Shown: piece by piece, positions 22,762 to 34,895 of the stretch
How positions within the stretch are numbered: the first letter of the stretch is position 1
How the letters are laid out: each line of letters opens with the position of its first letter
Assembly (NCBI GenBank): GCA_039707655.1
Contig: CM077673.1
Span: forward strand, 9,124,001 to 9,188,000
DNA: 64,000 nt
Source of the DNA: Elymus sibiricus
Lineage: Eukaryota > Streptophyta > Magnoliopsida > Poales > Poaceae
Direction: 5' to 3'
Notes under the pieces: model-generated
The model's input: the letters and a program-made list of their open reading frames with translations, nothing else
Told to the model about the DNA's origin: nothing
Databases searched by the model: none
Translations under genes and position numbers: made by a program

Positions 22762-25700
22762 TCAAATCAACATCCGTCGGATTGTCGAAGTGTGACATGA
22801 TCCAAATCCGCCAACCCAAGTCCAATCATCACGTGAGATGGGGTGGTTCAACCAATGGCTTAAATAGCGAAATCTTGCTTCATCCAATGGCTTCATGAAA
22901 ATATCTGCAAGATGTTCCTTAGTATAGAGATGACTAAGATCAATTTCTCCATGCTTGATGTGATCCCGGATGAAGTGATGACGAATCTCAATATGCTTCG
23001 TCTTGCAATGTTGAACCAGGTTGTTGGAGATCTTGATTGTGCTTTCATTGTCACAGTAAAGAGGCACTTTGTCACAGTTGACACCATAATCCTTTAAAGT
23101 TTGCCTCATCCAAAGAATCTGTGCACAGCAGCTTGCGGCGGCTACATACTCGGCCTCGGTGGACGAGAGAGAAACATAGTTTTGTTTCTTTGAAGACCAA
23201 CTTACCAAAGAGCGACCAAGAAATTGGCACCCTCCGTAAGTGGACTTCCTTTCCACACGGTCTCCTGCCCAATCTGAGTCAGTATATCCTATGAGATCAA
23301 ATTAAGCACCTTTGGGGTACCATAAGTCAAAGTTTGGGGTATGAGCCAAATATCAAAAGATTCGCTTAACAGCCACGAAGTGACTCTCCTTAGGTGCAGC
23401 TTGAAATCTTGCACAAATTCCCACACTCAACATAATATCCGGTCTAGATGCACAAAGGTAAAGCAGAGATCCAATCATGGAGCGATATATCTTTTGATCC
23501 ACAATTTTACCATTGGGATCACTGTCAAGTTGACATTTGAGATGCATAGGAGTGTTGGCCTTGGGAGGATTGAGATCATCCAACTTGAACCTCTTGAGCA
23601 TGTCTTGAGTGTATTTAGCTTGGTTGATAAAGGTTCCTTGGCTTCGTTGCTTGACTTTGAATCCAAGGAAGAACTTCAACTCTCCCATCATAGACATCTC
23701 AAACTCTTTGGTCATTAGTGCGACGAAATCATCATTAAAAGCTCTGTTAGAAGAACCAAAGATAATATCATCTTCATATAGTTGTCATACGAACAAGTTC
23801 CCGTTAACCCTCTTAGTAAAAAGAGTGGGATCGATTTTCCCAATTTCAAACACACGATCTTGCAACATCTCGGTAAGGTGCTCATACCACGCACGTGTAG
23901 GCTTGTTTAAGGCCATATAGTGCCTTATCGAGAACGTATACATGATTGGGGAACTTGGGATCCTGAAACCCCAGGGGTTGCTTGACATATACCAACTCCT
24001 TAAGTGGACCATCAAGAAAAGCACTCTTCACATCCATTTAATATAATTTTAAATCATGATGAGCGGCATAAGCAAGCAACATGCGAATAGATTCAAGGCG
24101 AGCAACAGGAGCAAAAGTTTCACCATAGTCGATACCCTCGACTTGGGAGTAGCCTTGCGCCACCAGTCTTGCCTTGTTGCGAATAACTATACCGTTTGCA
24201 TCTTTATTGTTCTTAAAGATCCATTTGGTTCCAATGACATTGTGCTTTTCCTTTGGTCTTGGCACCAATCGCCACACTTTGTTGCGCTCTAAGTTGTTGA
24301 GTTCATCATGCATGGCTTCAAGCCATCCCGTGTCCTCGAGCGCATCTTGAACCTTGAGGGGTTCAAAACAAGAAACAAACGCATGATGTGCACTAAAGTT
24401 GGTTAATTGACGACGAGTAGTTACCCCTTTCTTCAAGCTTCCATAAACGTTCTCTAAAATGTGTTGTTTCCGGCTAAGCTTGGAAGAAATCTTGGCAGCT
24501 CGTCTTTCCAGGATTTCTTCCATCGAAGGTTGTGGCGCGGTATCTTGACGAACTTGGGTGTCATCACCAACTTGCTCTTGATCTTGAACATGATCTTGAT
24601 CCTGAGCTTGCTCGGGGATGAGAACTTGATCTTGGGCATCATGTGATGCAGCATCATCACCATTAGGTTGATCTTGCCATTGATCTTGTTCACGCGGTTG
24701 AGGGCCTTCACATTGTTCTTCGGAAGCGTGTGGGTCTTGTGTCGGTGATGGTTCCACTTGAGTGGAACATTGTCCTTCTCCTTCAGTCACAAGGGGTTCC
24801 TCAACGGGTAGGAAGTATCCCACGCCCATTCTTCTTATGGCTTGGGGAGGAATTTCATCACCTACATCACAAAGACCACTTTGCTCCACTTGGGAGCCAT
24901 TATTTTCATCAAACTCTACGTTACTTGTCTCCTCAATGAGTCTTGTGGACTTGTTGAGGACACGGTAAGCATGAGAGTTTGCAGCATAACCAACAAATAT
25001 GCCCTCATGAGCTCTAGAGCCAAATTTAGACAAACGAACACCTTTCTTGAGAATGAAACACTTACAACCGAACACCCAGAAGTACTTGAGGTTGGGCTTG
25101 TTCCCTGTAAGTATCTCATAAGGGGTCTATTCAAGCCTTTACGGAGATAGAGCCGATTCGATGCATGACACGCATTGTTGATGGCTTCGGTCCAAAAGTT
25201 GTACGGAGATTTAAACTCCGCCATCATGGCTCTTGCCGCATCCATCAACGTCCGGTTCTTCCTCTCCGCAACACCATTTTATTAAGGGGTGTAAGGTGTG
25301 GAATATTGGTGCTTTATCCCCTCATCACTAAGAAACTCATCCAGGGTATAGTTCTTGAACTCAGTGTCGTTGTCACTTATAATCATCAAAATCTTTGCTT
25401 CATGTTGGCGTTGGACTTCATTTGCAAAGTTGATGACGGTCTGTTGGGCCTCACTCTTCTTCTTGAAGAAATAAACCCATGTGTATCTTGAGTAATCATC
25501 CACAATCACCAAGCAATACTTTCTTCCTCCAAGACTGTCAAAAGATGGAGGACCGAAGAGATCCATGTGAAGGAGCTCCAAGGTCCTCTTTGAGTAGATC
25601 GTAGTAGTTGGACGATGAGCCTTTTCATGTAGCTTTCCTTCGATACAAGCACTGCAAGCAAGATCTTTGGCAAAACTCACTTTTGTTAGTCAAAGAATGT

Positions 25701-26322
25701 GATCCCCTTTGAGGAGACTTTGCAAAGATCTCATACTGACATGGGCTAGTCGGCGATGCCAAAGCCAACCCACATCAACTTTAGCCATTAGGCATGTCGC
25801 GGTCTTAGTGGGGCTCCGAGAATTTAATCACATAGAGACCGTTTTTGACATGCCCAACAAACAGTGGCGGACGCAGAAACAATTTTTAGCTATGGCAGAG
25901 ATTACTAGTATACTTGGCTTGGCTCAAATCTTCAACAAAGTACTGTACGGACTTAGTATAGATGGTAGATTTTAGGTATGGCAGCAGCCAAACCTTGCCA
26001 GATTGCTGGCTTCGCCACTGCCAACAAAGTCTACTTTAAGAGTCTTGCTCCACAGAAGGGTCACAATATCAATGCCAAAGAAAGTACTAAAACCCATAAG
26101 TGCAAGTTGACGAACGGAAAGTAAATTGTATGCAAGGGTCTCAACAAGCATGACTCTCTCAATGGTTAAGGTCGGAGAGATAACCACCTTGCCAAGACCC
26201 AATACCTTGGAAATTGTGTCATCGCCAAAGGAGACTTGGGTGGCCAAAGATGCATCGGGTCGAACGTCCACCACCAAGTCCTTTCTTCCGGTCATATGAT
26301 TTGTTGCTCCACTATCGAGCAA
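22762..26322 (-). pseudogene. Sirevirus-like pol, decayed
   Basis: Protease (LDSGATNHMTG) near 26300, integrase zinc-binding and core region (25282-25680, with CSACIEGK and DNDTEF), reverse transcriptase (23353-25075, including [15 protein letters not shown] and [17 protein letters not shown] residues) and RNase H (22762-23256, SSTEAEYVAAASC). It is broken by frameshifts, by the hAT MITE and by two consecutive TAA codons at the usual PYTPQQNGV site near 25280. No complete enzyme can be made. Confidence 0.88.
25862..26020. mobile_element. 159-bp hAT-type MITE
   Basis: Terminal inverted repeats CAGTGGCGGACGCAG and CTGGCTTCGCCACTG, with a perfect 8-bp target duplication CCAACAAA at 25854-25861 and 26021-26028. 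Size, termini and 8-bp duplication fit a hAT MITE. It is inserted in the Sirevirus-like pol between protease and integrase, so it moved after that element arrived. Confidence 0.9.
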
Positions 26323-26359
26323 CCATGAGACTCCCCCGGAAGCAAACTCCTACAATAGA

Positions 26360-28930
26360 TCAATGCTTGGATTTAGGTACCCATTCTTTAATGGGTCCTT
26401 TCATGTTAGTGACAAGGGTCTTAGGAACCCAGATAGACCACTCAATGTACTCATAATAAGAACCAACATATTTGGCATAAACATGCCCATCACTAGCACG
26501 ACACAACACATAAGAGGGGTTAAAATCGCCGGCCTTGTTGGAGGGAGTGGTCTTGCCCTTCTTGGCACTACCACCCACACCCTTGTCCTTCTTCTTCCCA
26601 TGTGTAATCTCCCCTGCTTTGACAAACGTTTCCTTGAGCAGGGGAGCATGCTTGGTCTTCATCTTCTTCTTCTTTTTAGACTTGGGAGCAAACCCAATTC
26701 CTTCCTTTGCTACAACTTCCTTTTGATTGCTCAAAAGGTCATTGAGATTCTTCTCACATTGGATACATGTCACAAGACCTTTCTCAAGCTGTTCTTTCAG
26801 CTTAGCATTTTCCTCCACAAGATGTGCATGCTCACAAGAAGGGTTAGTAGCAGAGGCATTATCAATTAAAATAAAAGGAGGACACGTGGCAATTTCCTTA
26901 GTGAGTTTTACTTGGAGTTGATCATGCGACTCCTTAAGAGAAGCATGAACACTCTTCAATGCCTTGTGAGCATTGTCAAGTGTATCAAACTCATCCTTGA
27001 GTCGATCATGGCCAACCCCAAGTGCAACCTTTTTAGATTTGAGCACATGGTTAAGAACGATAGCATGATCATAATCTTTATGTAATTTGGCAAGGTCATC
27101 ATTTTGTGACTCCTCAAGAGTCAAACGAATACCTCGCTCTTCTTCTAGAGCAATAGAAAGATCTGCTATCTCATCGGCATAATCACGACTATGCCCTTTC
27201 AACTCCTCAAGATATTCTTCTTGAGACTCAATCGTGTCATTGGCCTCACCAAGTTGTTCCAAGAGAGCAACAAAGTGCTTCTTGGATTCTCCTTTGAGTT
27301 TACACAGGAACTTGTCAAACTCATTCTCACCCTCCTTCGCCTCCTCATGTTCATCCACACAATCCAACAAAGACAGAGTAGAAGAAATAGAAGTATTAAT
27401 GTTTGAGGTCTTGGCGTTGGAGGTTACCTTGGTGATACCTTTGGCCATGAGGCACCTAGCAATGTGGTTCTCGTTGGGGGCGTCGAAGAGTGACACCTTT
27501 GTTGGGGTAGAGGATGCAATTGCCATAGTAGCCATTGCCATTCCTTCACCACTTGTGTCTTCGTCATCAACATCATCATCGGAGGCATACTCTTCTTGAG
27601 CCAACACCCCCTTGTTAGGCGCCTTCTTGGTGAAGTTGTTCTTGTTGGGGAGGGACTTGGCCTTATCTCTGCGGATGAACTTGCCACCATTGTCTTCCCT
27701 CTTCTCATATAGGCAATCCACCATGAAGTGACTCACATTACCACAGTTATAGCAAGTCCTCACATGTTGCTTGCCCTTTGACCCACTTGTGTTGTTCTTG
27801 GAGAAGTTGGGCCTTGTGTTTCTTTTGTTGCCCCAAAATTGCCTAGACGCTAGGGCCATATGCTTGTGATAGGCATATTTGGTGTCTTCGGGGCACCCCT
27901 CCTCTTCTTCTTCTTATTCTTCCTCTTGACTGGCCTTGGCCTTCAAAGCGAGGTTGGGAGGTGATTTCTTTGACCGTTGCACGCAAGCTAGAGCATTGTC
28001 GGCGGTCTTGTTCAAGATGCTCATTGCAATGAATTCATCCAACACATCGCCAGAGGACAAGGCATGGAAGTCCGGTCTTTGGCGGATGACGACGGACATG
28101 GCCTTGTTGAAAGGCATGATGGCCTTGAGAAACTTACGCTTGACCCAGTTGTCATCCACATTCTTGCTGCTATGATCTCGAAGGGTAACGGAAAGAGTAG
28201 TCACCCTCCCGTAAAGCCCACGTGGTTCCTCATATTCTATCATTACAAACTCATCAGACTGATCAAGCACTACTTCAAAGTTTGACCGTTGAATGCTTGA
28301 GCTGCCCTCGTACATGGAGACAATATGTTCCCAACAATCCTTAGCAACAGTGAAGGGACGCAAGTGAGCTAGATCTTTGGTAGGAACAACAGCTTGCAGA
28401 ATGAATAAGGCGGAGTGATTGAGCTGTTTATCAGCCTCTTCTCTTGGGGTGAGGTTGCGTGGATCACGAGGATAGTATCGTTCTTCAATGACTCGCCAGA
28501 GTTGGATTGAGCTGTGATTCAAATGAGACTTGATACGAAAAATCCAATTAGCAAAATCATTCTTAACAAGTTTAGGAGGAGGACCAAGATTAACTATATG
28601 AGGTGGGTGCACCGGTCCTCCATAGACCAAAGGAGGGAGAACCAAGGCAAGGGTCCCCGACCCATTAATTCCTTGAGAACGAGTGTCCTTATCAGCACTA
28701 GTCCCCTCCTTGCCGGAGTGGACATCTGCTGTCGAGTTAGTGGGATTAGCCACTTGCACCGCATCGGTGGAGAGTTTGAGATTATCAAGGAATTCTTTAA
28801 ACATGGACTTGACCTCGGTCGTCGTGAAGGATTTAAGTGAGGACAAAGCCTCATTCAAATCCTCACGTGAGACCGTGTCAACGCCCACGGCCTCGGGAAG
28901 TTCATCAACCCTATCCCCATCGTTAACCAT
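26360..28930 (-). pseudogene. Sirevirus-like gag, one in-frame stop
   Basis: A single frame of 857 codons from ATG 28930 (MVNDGDRVDEL) to 26360, interrupted only by TAA at 27914-27916. The N-terminal half contains the copia gag core (FANWIFRIKSHL, FVMIEYEEP regions). After the stop come a basic segment, a CX2CX4HX4C zinc knuckle (CYNCGNVSHFMVDC, near 27740) and about 300 residues of charged heptads predicted as coiled coil (about 26750-27350). It ends in a Lys-rich tail near KSKKKKKMKTK. The length is typical of Sirevirus gag. Confidence 0.85.
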
Positions 28931-28967
28931 ACTCTTCGGGTGGTGAAACCCTTACTAAAGAGACGTA

Positions 28968-28979
28968 GCTCTGATACCA
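28968..28979 (-). other. Primer-binding site, tRNA-iMet type
   Basis: The minus strand reads TGGTATCAGAGC two bases after the LTR end (CCTTTCA), the standard copia primer-binding site for initiator tRNA-Met. Confidence 0.92.
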
Positions 28980-28981
28980 AT

Positions 28982-30524
28982 TGAAAGGATCGATATGGTT
29001 GACTAGAGGGGGGGTGAATAGGCAACTACCCGTTTTTAACTTTTCTTTAACAAATTAGGTATAACAACAAATAGGTTGGCTAGAGATGCAACTATGTGAG
29101 CAACCTATATGATGCTAACAACACAAGCAAGCAAGGTAAACAATATAAGTAGCTTGTGCAAAGTAAAGGTAAGAAGTAACCACAAGTGGAACCGAAGAAG
29201 ACGAGGATGTGTTACCCGAGTTCCTTCCTGGTGAAGGGAAGTACGTCTCCGTTAGAGCGGTGCGGAGGCACGATGCTCCCCAAGAAGCCACTAGGGCCAC
29301 CGTATTCTCCTCACGGCCTCACACAATGCGAGATGCCGTGATTCCACTAGTGGTGCCCTTGAAGGCGGCAACCGGACCTTTACAAACAAGGTTGGGGCAA
29401 TCTCCACAACTGAATTGGAGGCTCCGAACGAAACCACGAAGCTTCACCACAATGGACTATGGCTTCGAGGTGACCTCTTCCGTCTAGGGTGCTCAAACAC
29501 CCACGAGTAACAAAATCCACACAAGAAAGTATGGGGGAATCAAGTTTCCTTTGGTGGAAGCGTAGATCTAGATCTCCTCCTTCAATCCCTAGCAAATTAA
29601 CAAGTTTGAGTGGCTAGAGAGAGAGATCGGACAAGAAAGCTTGAAGGGCATCAATGGAGGAGAGAGGGAGAGGTAAGAGATAAGGTAGAGGTGGAAGAAC
29701 CACCCCTTTATATAGGGCCCCCACTTTCCAACCGTTACACCCATTTTACATGGCAGCGGTACAACCGGTGATGCGGGCGGTAGAACCGGTAAGACCGGTA
29801 CAACCGCCCAACCACCGGCCAACCACCGCACCAAAACAGAAACTTTGGCGGTGGTTCCTCCCTGGTGCAACTGCTCGACTCGAGTGCTGGACACGGCGAA
29901 GTCCCGAGCAGTACAACCGCTTGAGACACCGGTAGTACCAGACTATATTAATATAGCGGTACAACCGTCCCACATCCGCCCAACAACCGCAGCTCAACAG
30001 AACCGCGTCCGGTAGAAGCCCGGTGCTGAGCCGGTACAACCGCCCAGAGCTGCCACCTAGGGTCACCCAGCTGATGGCGGTACAACCGCTCGGAGGCAGC
30101 GGTACAACCGTTGGGGACCACTTAGTGGCAGCACCCCCAGGGTATCACCCCTGGGGTGGAGGTTATGCCGGACGACACGAGCGAGCGGTACAACCGTCAG
30201 GGCCAGCGGTACAACCGGCCTACAGGGAAGGAAATCAGGGCCTCTCACTCTTTGATGCAAGGGTAAGAGGTGGGTGCTAAGGATGTGTGTGTGAATTGAT
30301 TCACCCCAAGACCTTCCAATGAGGATTCCCTCTTAATAGTACAGGATCCCTACGACCAAAGAAAATAAACGCGTAGAGAACACCGTCTTCGTTCTTTTCC
30401 GTCCGAAAGGAATGCCTAACTGTCTTGTGTCTCACACATAGTACCTGGATAACTTGTCACACTGTTAGAATCATAGTGAGGTGTCATCATCACCAAAACA
30501 CAAAGGTAAGAGAATGCCCTTACA
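28982..30524 (-). repeat. 5' LTR of the Sirevirus-like element
   Basis: 1543 bp, minus-strand limits TGTAAGGGCATTC and CGATCCTTTCA. It contains many copies of the short near-palindrome gcggtacaaccg between about 29750 and 30230. Its ends correspond to those of the solo LTR at 47744-50218, so the two belong to related families. Confidence 0.88.
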
Positions 30525-31160
30525 AATGGAATCTTATTGGAAAAATTAAACGCAACTCCGGAGATTGGGGGGTCGATGAAGGTAATGAGTCAGGTATAAT
30601 CTTGAATTTGATTGTGTTAAGTCCTTTATAGAAACATATATTTTTCATAAGCTTAGTGCAAAGTATGAACCTGACTCTGAGATAGTAGCTACATTTTATG
30701 AATCCTTTACTGCTCATCTTGATCTTCCTAGGAAGAAGTGGTTTAAATTTCATCAACCTATTGAAATTGATTATAAATAACCACCTATTATTGAAACCGA
30801 AACCAATTTTCTTTAAAAATAATGATGGCTCATATGTTACTCTTAAGCCATGTGATATGACATGGAAGACAATTTCGTTATGACTCATTGTGGATAGAAA
30901 CGCATCAGAGAGCAGAGGTGAATAAATTATGCAATTGATTTTGATTTTCCTACTGATTTTCCTTGCCATCAAACTCCGCACATATTTATTTCATTTGAAC
31001 TGCTCACATCTCTCCCTTTTAAGGCGATAATGCCGGCGATAGTTTGCCCCTCCCTCCGTTGACGAACCTTCTTCGTTCGCCCCCTCGGCGGCATGAAGTA
31101 AGGGGATCTGGTGCCTCAACTTTGATGCTTAGACGGGATTTGTCGTAGGTGTTTTCAAGA
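30525..31160 (+). other. Retroelement remnant and unassigned flank upstream of the lipase gene
   Basis: On the plus strand 30646-30780 reads as an uninterrupted coding-like stretch (SAKYEPDSEIVATFYESF, then DLPRKKWFKFHQP) ending in TAA. It resembles Athila-type leader proteins common in Triticeae. No LTR, primer site or target duplication is visible. The remainder shows nothing recognisable. Confidence 0.4.
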
Positions 31161-31380
31161 GCATCACTTTAATGGTGAAAACGGTGTGACGTCCAAGATT
31201 TGTGAGAAAGAACTACAAATATTTTTGACCTTCCGTTCCGGCGATGGACGGTCAGGATTGGTTCCACCTCTCCGGCAGACTGAGAGAGTCCACCGCCGGA
31301 CCAGAACCCTCGCCTCTCTTCTACCTCCCGCCCACCCCACCGCCCAACGGACCCCAAACCCCAATCCCAATCCCAATCCC

Positions 31381-34211
31381 ATGGCGGCCAAGCACCTGCT
31401 CTCCCGCGCCCGCCTCCTCCTCACCCGCCACCGCAGCCGCCCCACCATCCTCCCGCCCGCGCTCACCCGCCTCCTCTTCGGCGGGACGACCCAGCAGCCG
31501 GAGGACGACAAGGCCAGGGCCAGGGCGGCGGCGGCGACGGCCGTCGCCCTGGACGCCAAGAGGGCCAAGCGGGAGGGCTCCGACGACGACGACGACGAGA
31601 ACGCCGGCCTGCCATGGAGGTCCTGGCGGCCCGACGTGGCCTGGCTGACAAAGGCCCTGGAGCCCGCGCTGCAGCTCTACAAGCACTACAACTGGAAGCC
31701 CTTCGCCTGTAAGCACCAACCTCCATTGCTCTGCTCGTATACCTCGCTGCCTCTGACTATTCCCGTGCTGCTCTAGTACAATACATTTCGATTGATTTAG
31801 GGAGGATCTTCTTAGGACTATATATATATAATCGAGATCTCGCATTGCTGTGCCTTTTTCACAACAAGCCTGAATCTTTTATGGATAAAATTGATCACTT
31901 GCCATGTAATTTAACCTGCCCCCCAAAATCACCACTCCTATCCTAAGTATGTAGGATGGCACACATAAATCAATCATGTACTCCAGTGGGTACTAACACT
32001 ACAACATTTGGAAGCCATCGCATTTTTAATATTGCAAGGTTGGGGCAAATGAACAGATTATTATCTGGTCATTGCAGGATGCAGTTGCAGACATGACTCA
32101 TACCTGATAACTATTTCAATTGTTAGTCATAACTGGGTGACTCCAATCAGATTTCTTATTAAATTACAAAACTGAAGAGAAGATAACATGCTAAGATCTG
32201 GATGCAGCTACTGGTGGAGGGGACAACATCCCTGCAAGCACCCGCACTTTTAGCGAGATCATAAGTGACCTCCAGCACAGTAAGGTAAGCATACAGGACT
32301 GGAGCCTCAGTGATCTCACCGTCGGCCTCTACCTCATTTACCTTACCCAAACTTCTGCAAAGAATGCTCAAGCCTTCAAGGGCGTTCAGATATCCTCCAA
32401 CAAGAAGGTATGTCCCGCTGACTTCCCTTCATATCGTTGTACTCTTAGATATCTTAATCAGCAGGATTATCACAACAATCACCACTTTCCCGAAGAAGAA
32501 CAGAAGAATTTTAGACTCTTTATAGACTGTTTATGCTTCTGAAAGACCATGCACTAGCTTGCACATCTCATGGGATTCACCTCTTTCCCTTTTTTCTAGG
32601 TTCAAGAATTAATTTATCACCTTGAACTCGCAAAGGGTTGCTATAAGGGCAGTGCCGCTGGGCTTGCAAAGCATAGCATGCTCCGGCCAAGGAATGTTTT
32701 AAAGTTTGTGAAAGATTCTAGTATCTTGAGACCTGGATATTACATCGGCATCGATCCACGTGCTAAACTGGTCGTCCTTGGGATTCGTGGAACCCATACG
32801 GTTTATGACCTTGTCACCGATTTGGTTGCATTAAGTGATAAAAAGGTGTCACTTAAAGGTTTCTCAACGCACTTTGGAACATACGAGGCTGCTCGTTGGT
32901 ACCTACGCCATGAGTTGAGCATCATCAGAAAATGTTTGGAAACACACAAGGTGGGAAATAGTATTTTATGGCATACCTGGTTCTTCCTTTTCCTCTGCTT
33001 ATTTCCTTGTGTAATTTTGTTTGAACCAGGGCTACAAGTTGCGGTTGGTGGGTCACTCCCTTGGAGGAGCTTCAGCTGCCTTGCTTGCTATAATGTTAAG
33101 GAAGAAGTCGAAGGAGGAGCTTGGATTTAGCCCCGACATAGTTTCAGCTGTTGGATTTGGAGTTCCACCCTGTGTATCGAGAGAGATAGCCGAGAGTTGC
33201 GCAAGCTATGTCACCACTGTTGTACTGCAGGTTCGTTTCGGGTTTCCGTTGGTGTATAAATCTTGTTTTGGCTGCTTCCCCTGTCTGAACTTTGTAGTTG
33301 ACGTGTCTTCTGTTTTACAGGATGACATAGTTCCTAGGTTAAGTGCAGCTTCGCTGGCAAGGTTGCGAAATGAAATAATTGAAACAGATTGGTAAGCACT
33401 AAAACTGAAGTGCAGCAAATGACAAAACATTTTTGTATTACATGTCAGGAAATTTTCTTCAGTTGCTTGGGCAAAAAGAACCTTGTGATTGATTATCCTT
33501 CTTGCTGTGGTGATTGAACTTCCTGTGGAAAACTCCTTTCCCCCTGTAACATGTTCTTCTGATTAGCAGTTTAGCACTTGAAATTCTGAAGTTTAAGGCA
33601 GACTTTTGGATGTACCTGCATACATGCTTCTGAATCAGGCTGTTTTGTAGGGCCAAAGTTTTGGAGAAGGAAGACTGGAAGCATATAGTGGATATTGTGA
33701 CTAATGCTAAGCTTGTCGTTTCGTCCATCCAAGACGTGGCGAACAAACTTGCCGATTACGCGAAAGTTGTGACAACATCAGCTAGCTCCGGTGGTAAGTC
33801 CACTTGTCCAAGATGATTGTAATGTTCTGGGGCCGTCCATTAGGGGAGTCTATTAGACTTTGTATCTGACTGAATCTGGCGTGGCCCTTGTTCCTGTCAG
33901 ATGCCGCGAAAGACCCGCCCCGTCTTCAGGGCCCGACGAAAGTTTTGAAGCCGGACGGCCAAGAAGACGTGTATGTGCCCGAGGATCTCTTCCTCCCGGG
34001 GACGCTGTATTACCTCCAGAGGGACGTCGAGAATATAAAAGGCGTGGAAGACGAGTCGTACACGCTCTGGAGAGGCGACGAGGGGGAGAATTTCCAGCGG
34101 ATACTGTTGTCGGGCAACTTGATGTCTGATCACAAATGCGATAGCATACAGTATGCGCTCCGAGATGTGCTCAAGACTCTGCCTCTCCCTCTGCCTCTGC
34201 AGGAGGATTGA
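31381..34211 (+). CDS. Class-3 lipase (mono/diacylglycerol lipase-like), 7 exons
   Basis: Exons 31381-31708, 32208-32407, 32600-32950, 33030-33230, 33321-33391, 33651-33793 and 33901-34211 give 534 aa. All introns are GT-AG and the frame stays open, so the model looks intact. The ATG is in a good context (cccATGGcg) and opens a basic N-terminal stretch of about 50 residues that could be an organelle presequence. An acidic DDDDDE run follows at about residue 70. Residues about 110-200 look like the plant lipase-3 N-terminal domain. The alpha/beta-hydrolase core has nucleophile Ser303 in GHSLGG. Asp361/362 in DDIVPR and His509 in SDHKCD are the likely other triad members. The family hydrolyses acylglycerols; substrate and location here are inferred. 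No close neighbour suggests a shared pathway. Confidence 0.92.
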
Positions 34212-34895
34212 TACTAATGTTTTTTCTTCAAATCTTCTGAGCTGCCTGGATCACATATGTAACTCCAGATCTCCATGCTGTTCTCTCCCCATAGGTACTA
34301 GGAAGGCGGAAAAAGGCGGCTTTCGAAAAAATGAGTGTTTTGTTGTACAGTTTTAGGTTATGCAAGGAATTGCGAAGAATAACAGAGTAGCAAACTCTCA
34401 AGTTGCAGTCTAGAGTTTCTGGTGCTGATGTAGGTGTAGTATACCTCTTTTTTTTTTACAAGAGGTATAGCATAACTCTTCTTTGAAACTTAAGATAAGA
34501 GGGCGATAAGACAGAATAAGAAGATGAATCGATCTCTGTTTTTTCTCTTATTAAGAGCAAATGTTTTATTTTAAGCAGAACATTTTATCCTAGGACCATA
34601 TTGTCATGGTATTTCACAAGTTTCTTGAAAATTTATATCTACAAGGTTCAAACAAAAGAAAATGCGAAAGAAATACATGCATGTAACATATATATTGTCA
34701 CATATACATGTTTTTTTTGGGACCATATACATGTGAAATTTTGTAAGAAAATATGATAATTTGGGTTCCTATATGCGCATCAACCTTATGATCAGCTGGG
34801 CATGATACACTGGAGCTACAGATTAAGTTCAATGCTACCGTTCATGGACGTGAAGAAGAATCTGAGCAGAAACAACAAGAAGACTGTTTTTTTTG
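34212..34895 (+). other. Lipase 3' UTR, then featureless sequence
   Basis: The first ~200 bp is probably 3' UTR (T-rich, no further open frame). The rest is AT-rich with no gene, repeat boundary or RNA gene that I can see. Confidence 0.5.

Larger units (their letters stand above)
22752..30524 (-). mobile_element. Sirevirus/Maximus-like copia element, 3' end missing
   Basis: The 5' LTR (28982-30524), a tRNA-Met primer-binding site, a long gag (26360-28930) and a pol (22762-26322) all lie on the minus strand. The 3' part beyond RNase H and the 3' LTR are gone where it meets the Angela body. The very long gag with a coiled-coil region C-terminal to the zinc knuckle, and a pol ending in CDNES...KTKHIEIRHHFIRDH, are Sirevirus features. 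A hAT MITE is inserted at 25862-26020. Confidence 0.85.

Noticed and set aside
31186..31380. In-frame upstream extension of the lipase gene
   Set aside because: Its first codon is GTG and the region is probably 5' UTR; ATG 31381 has a good context.
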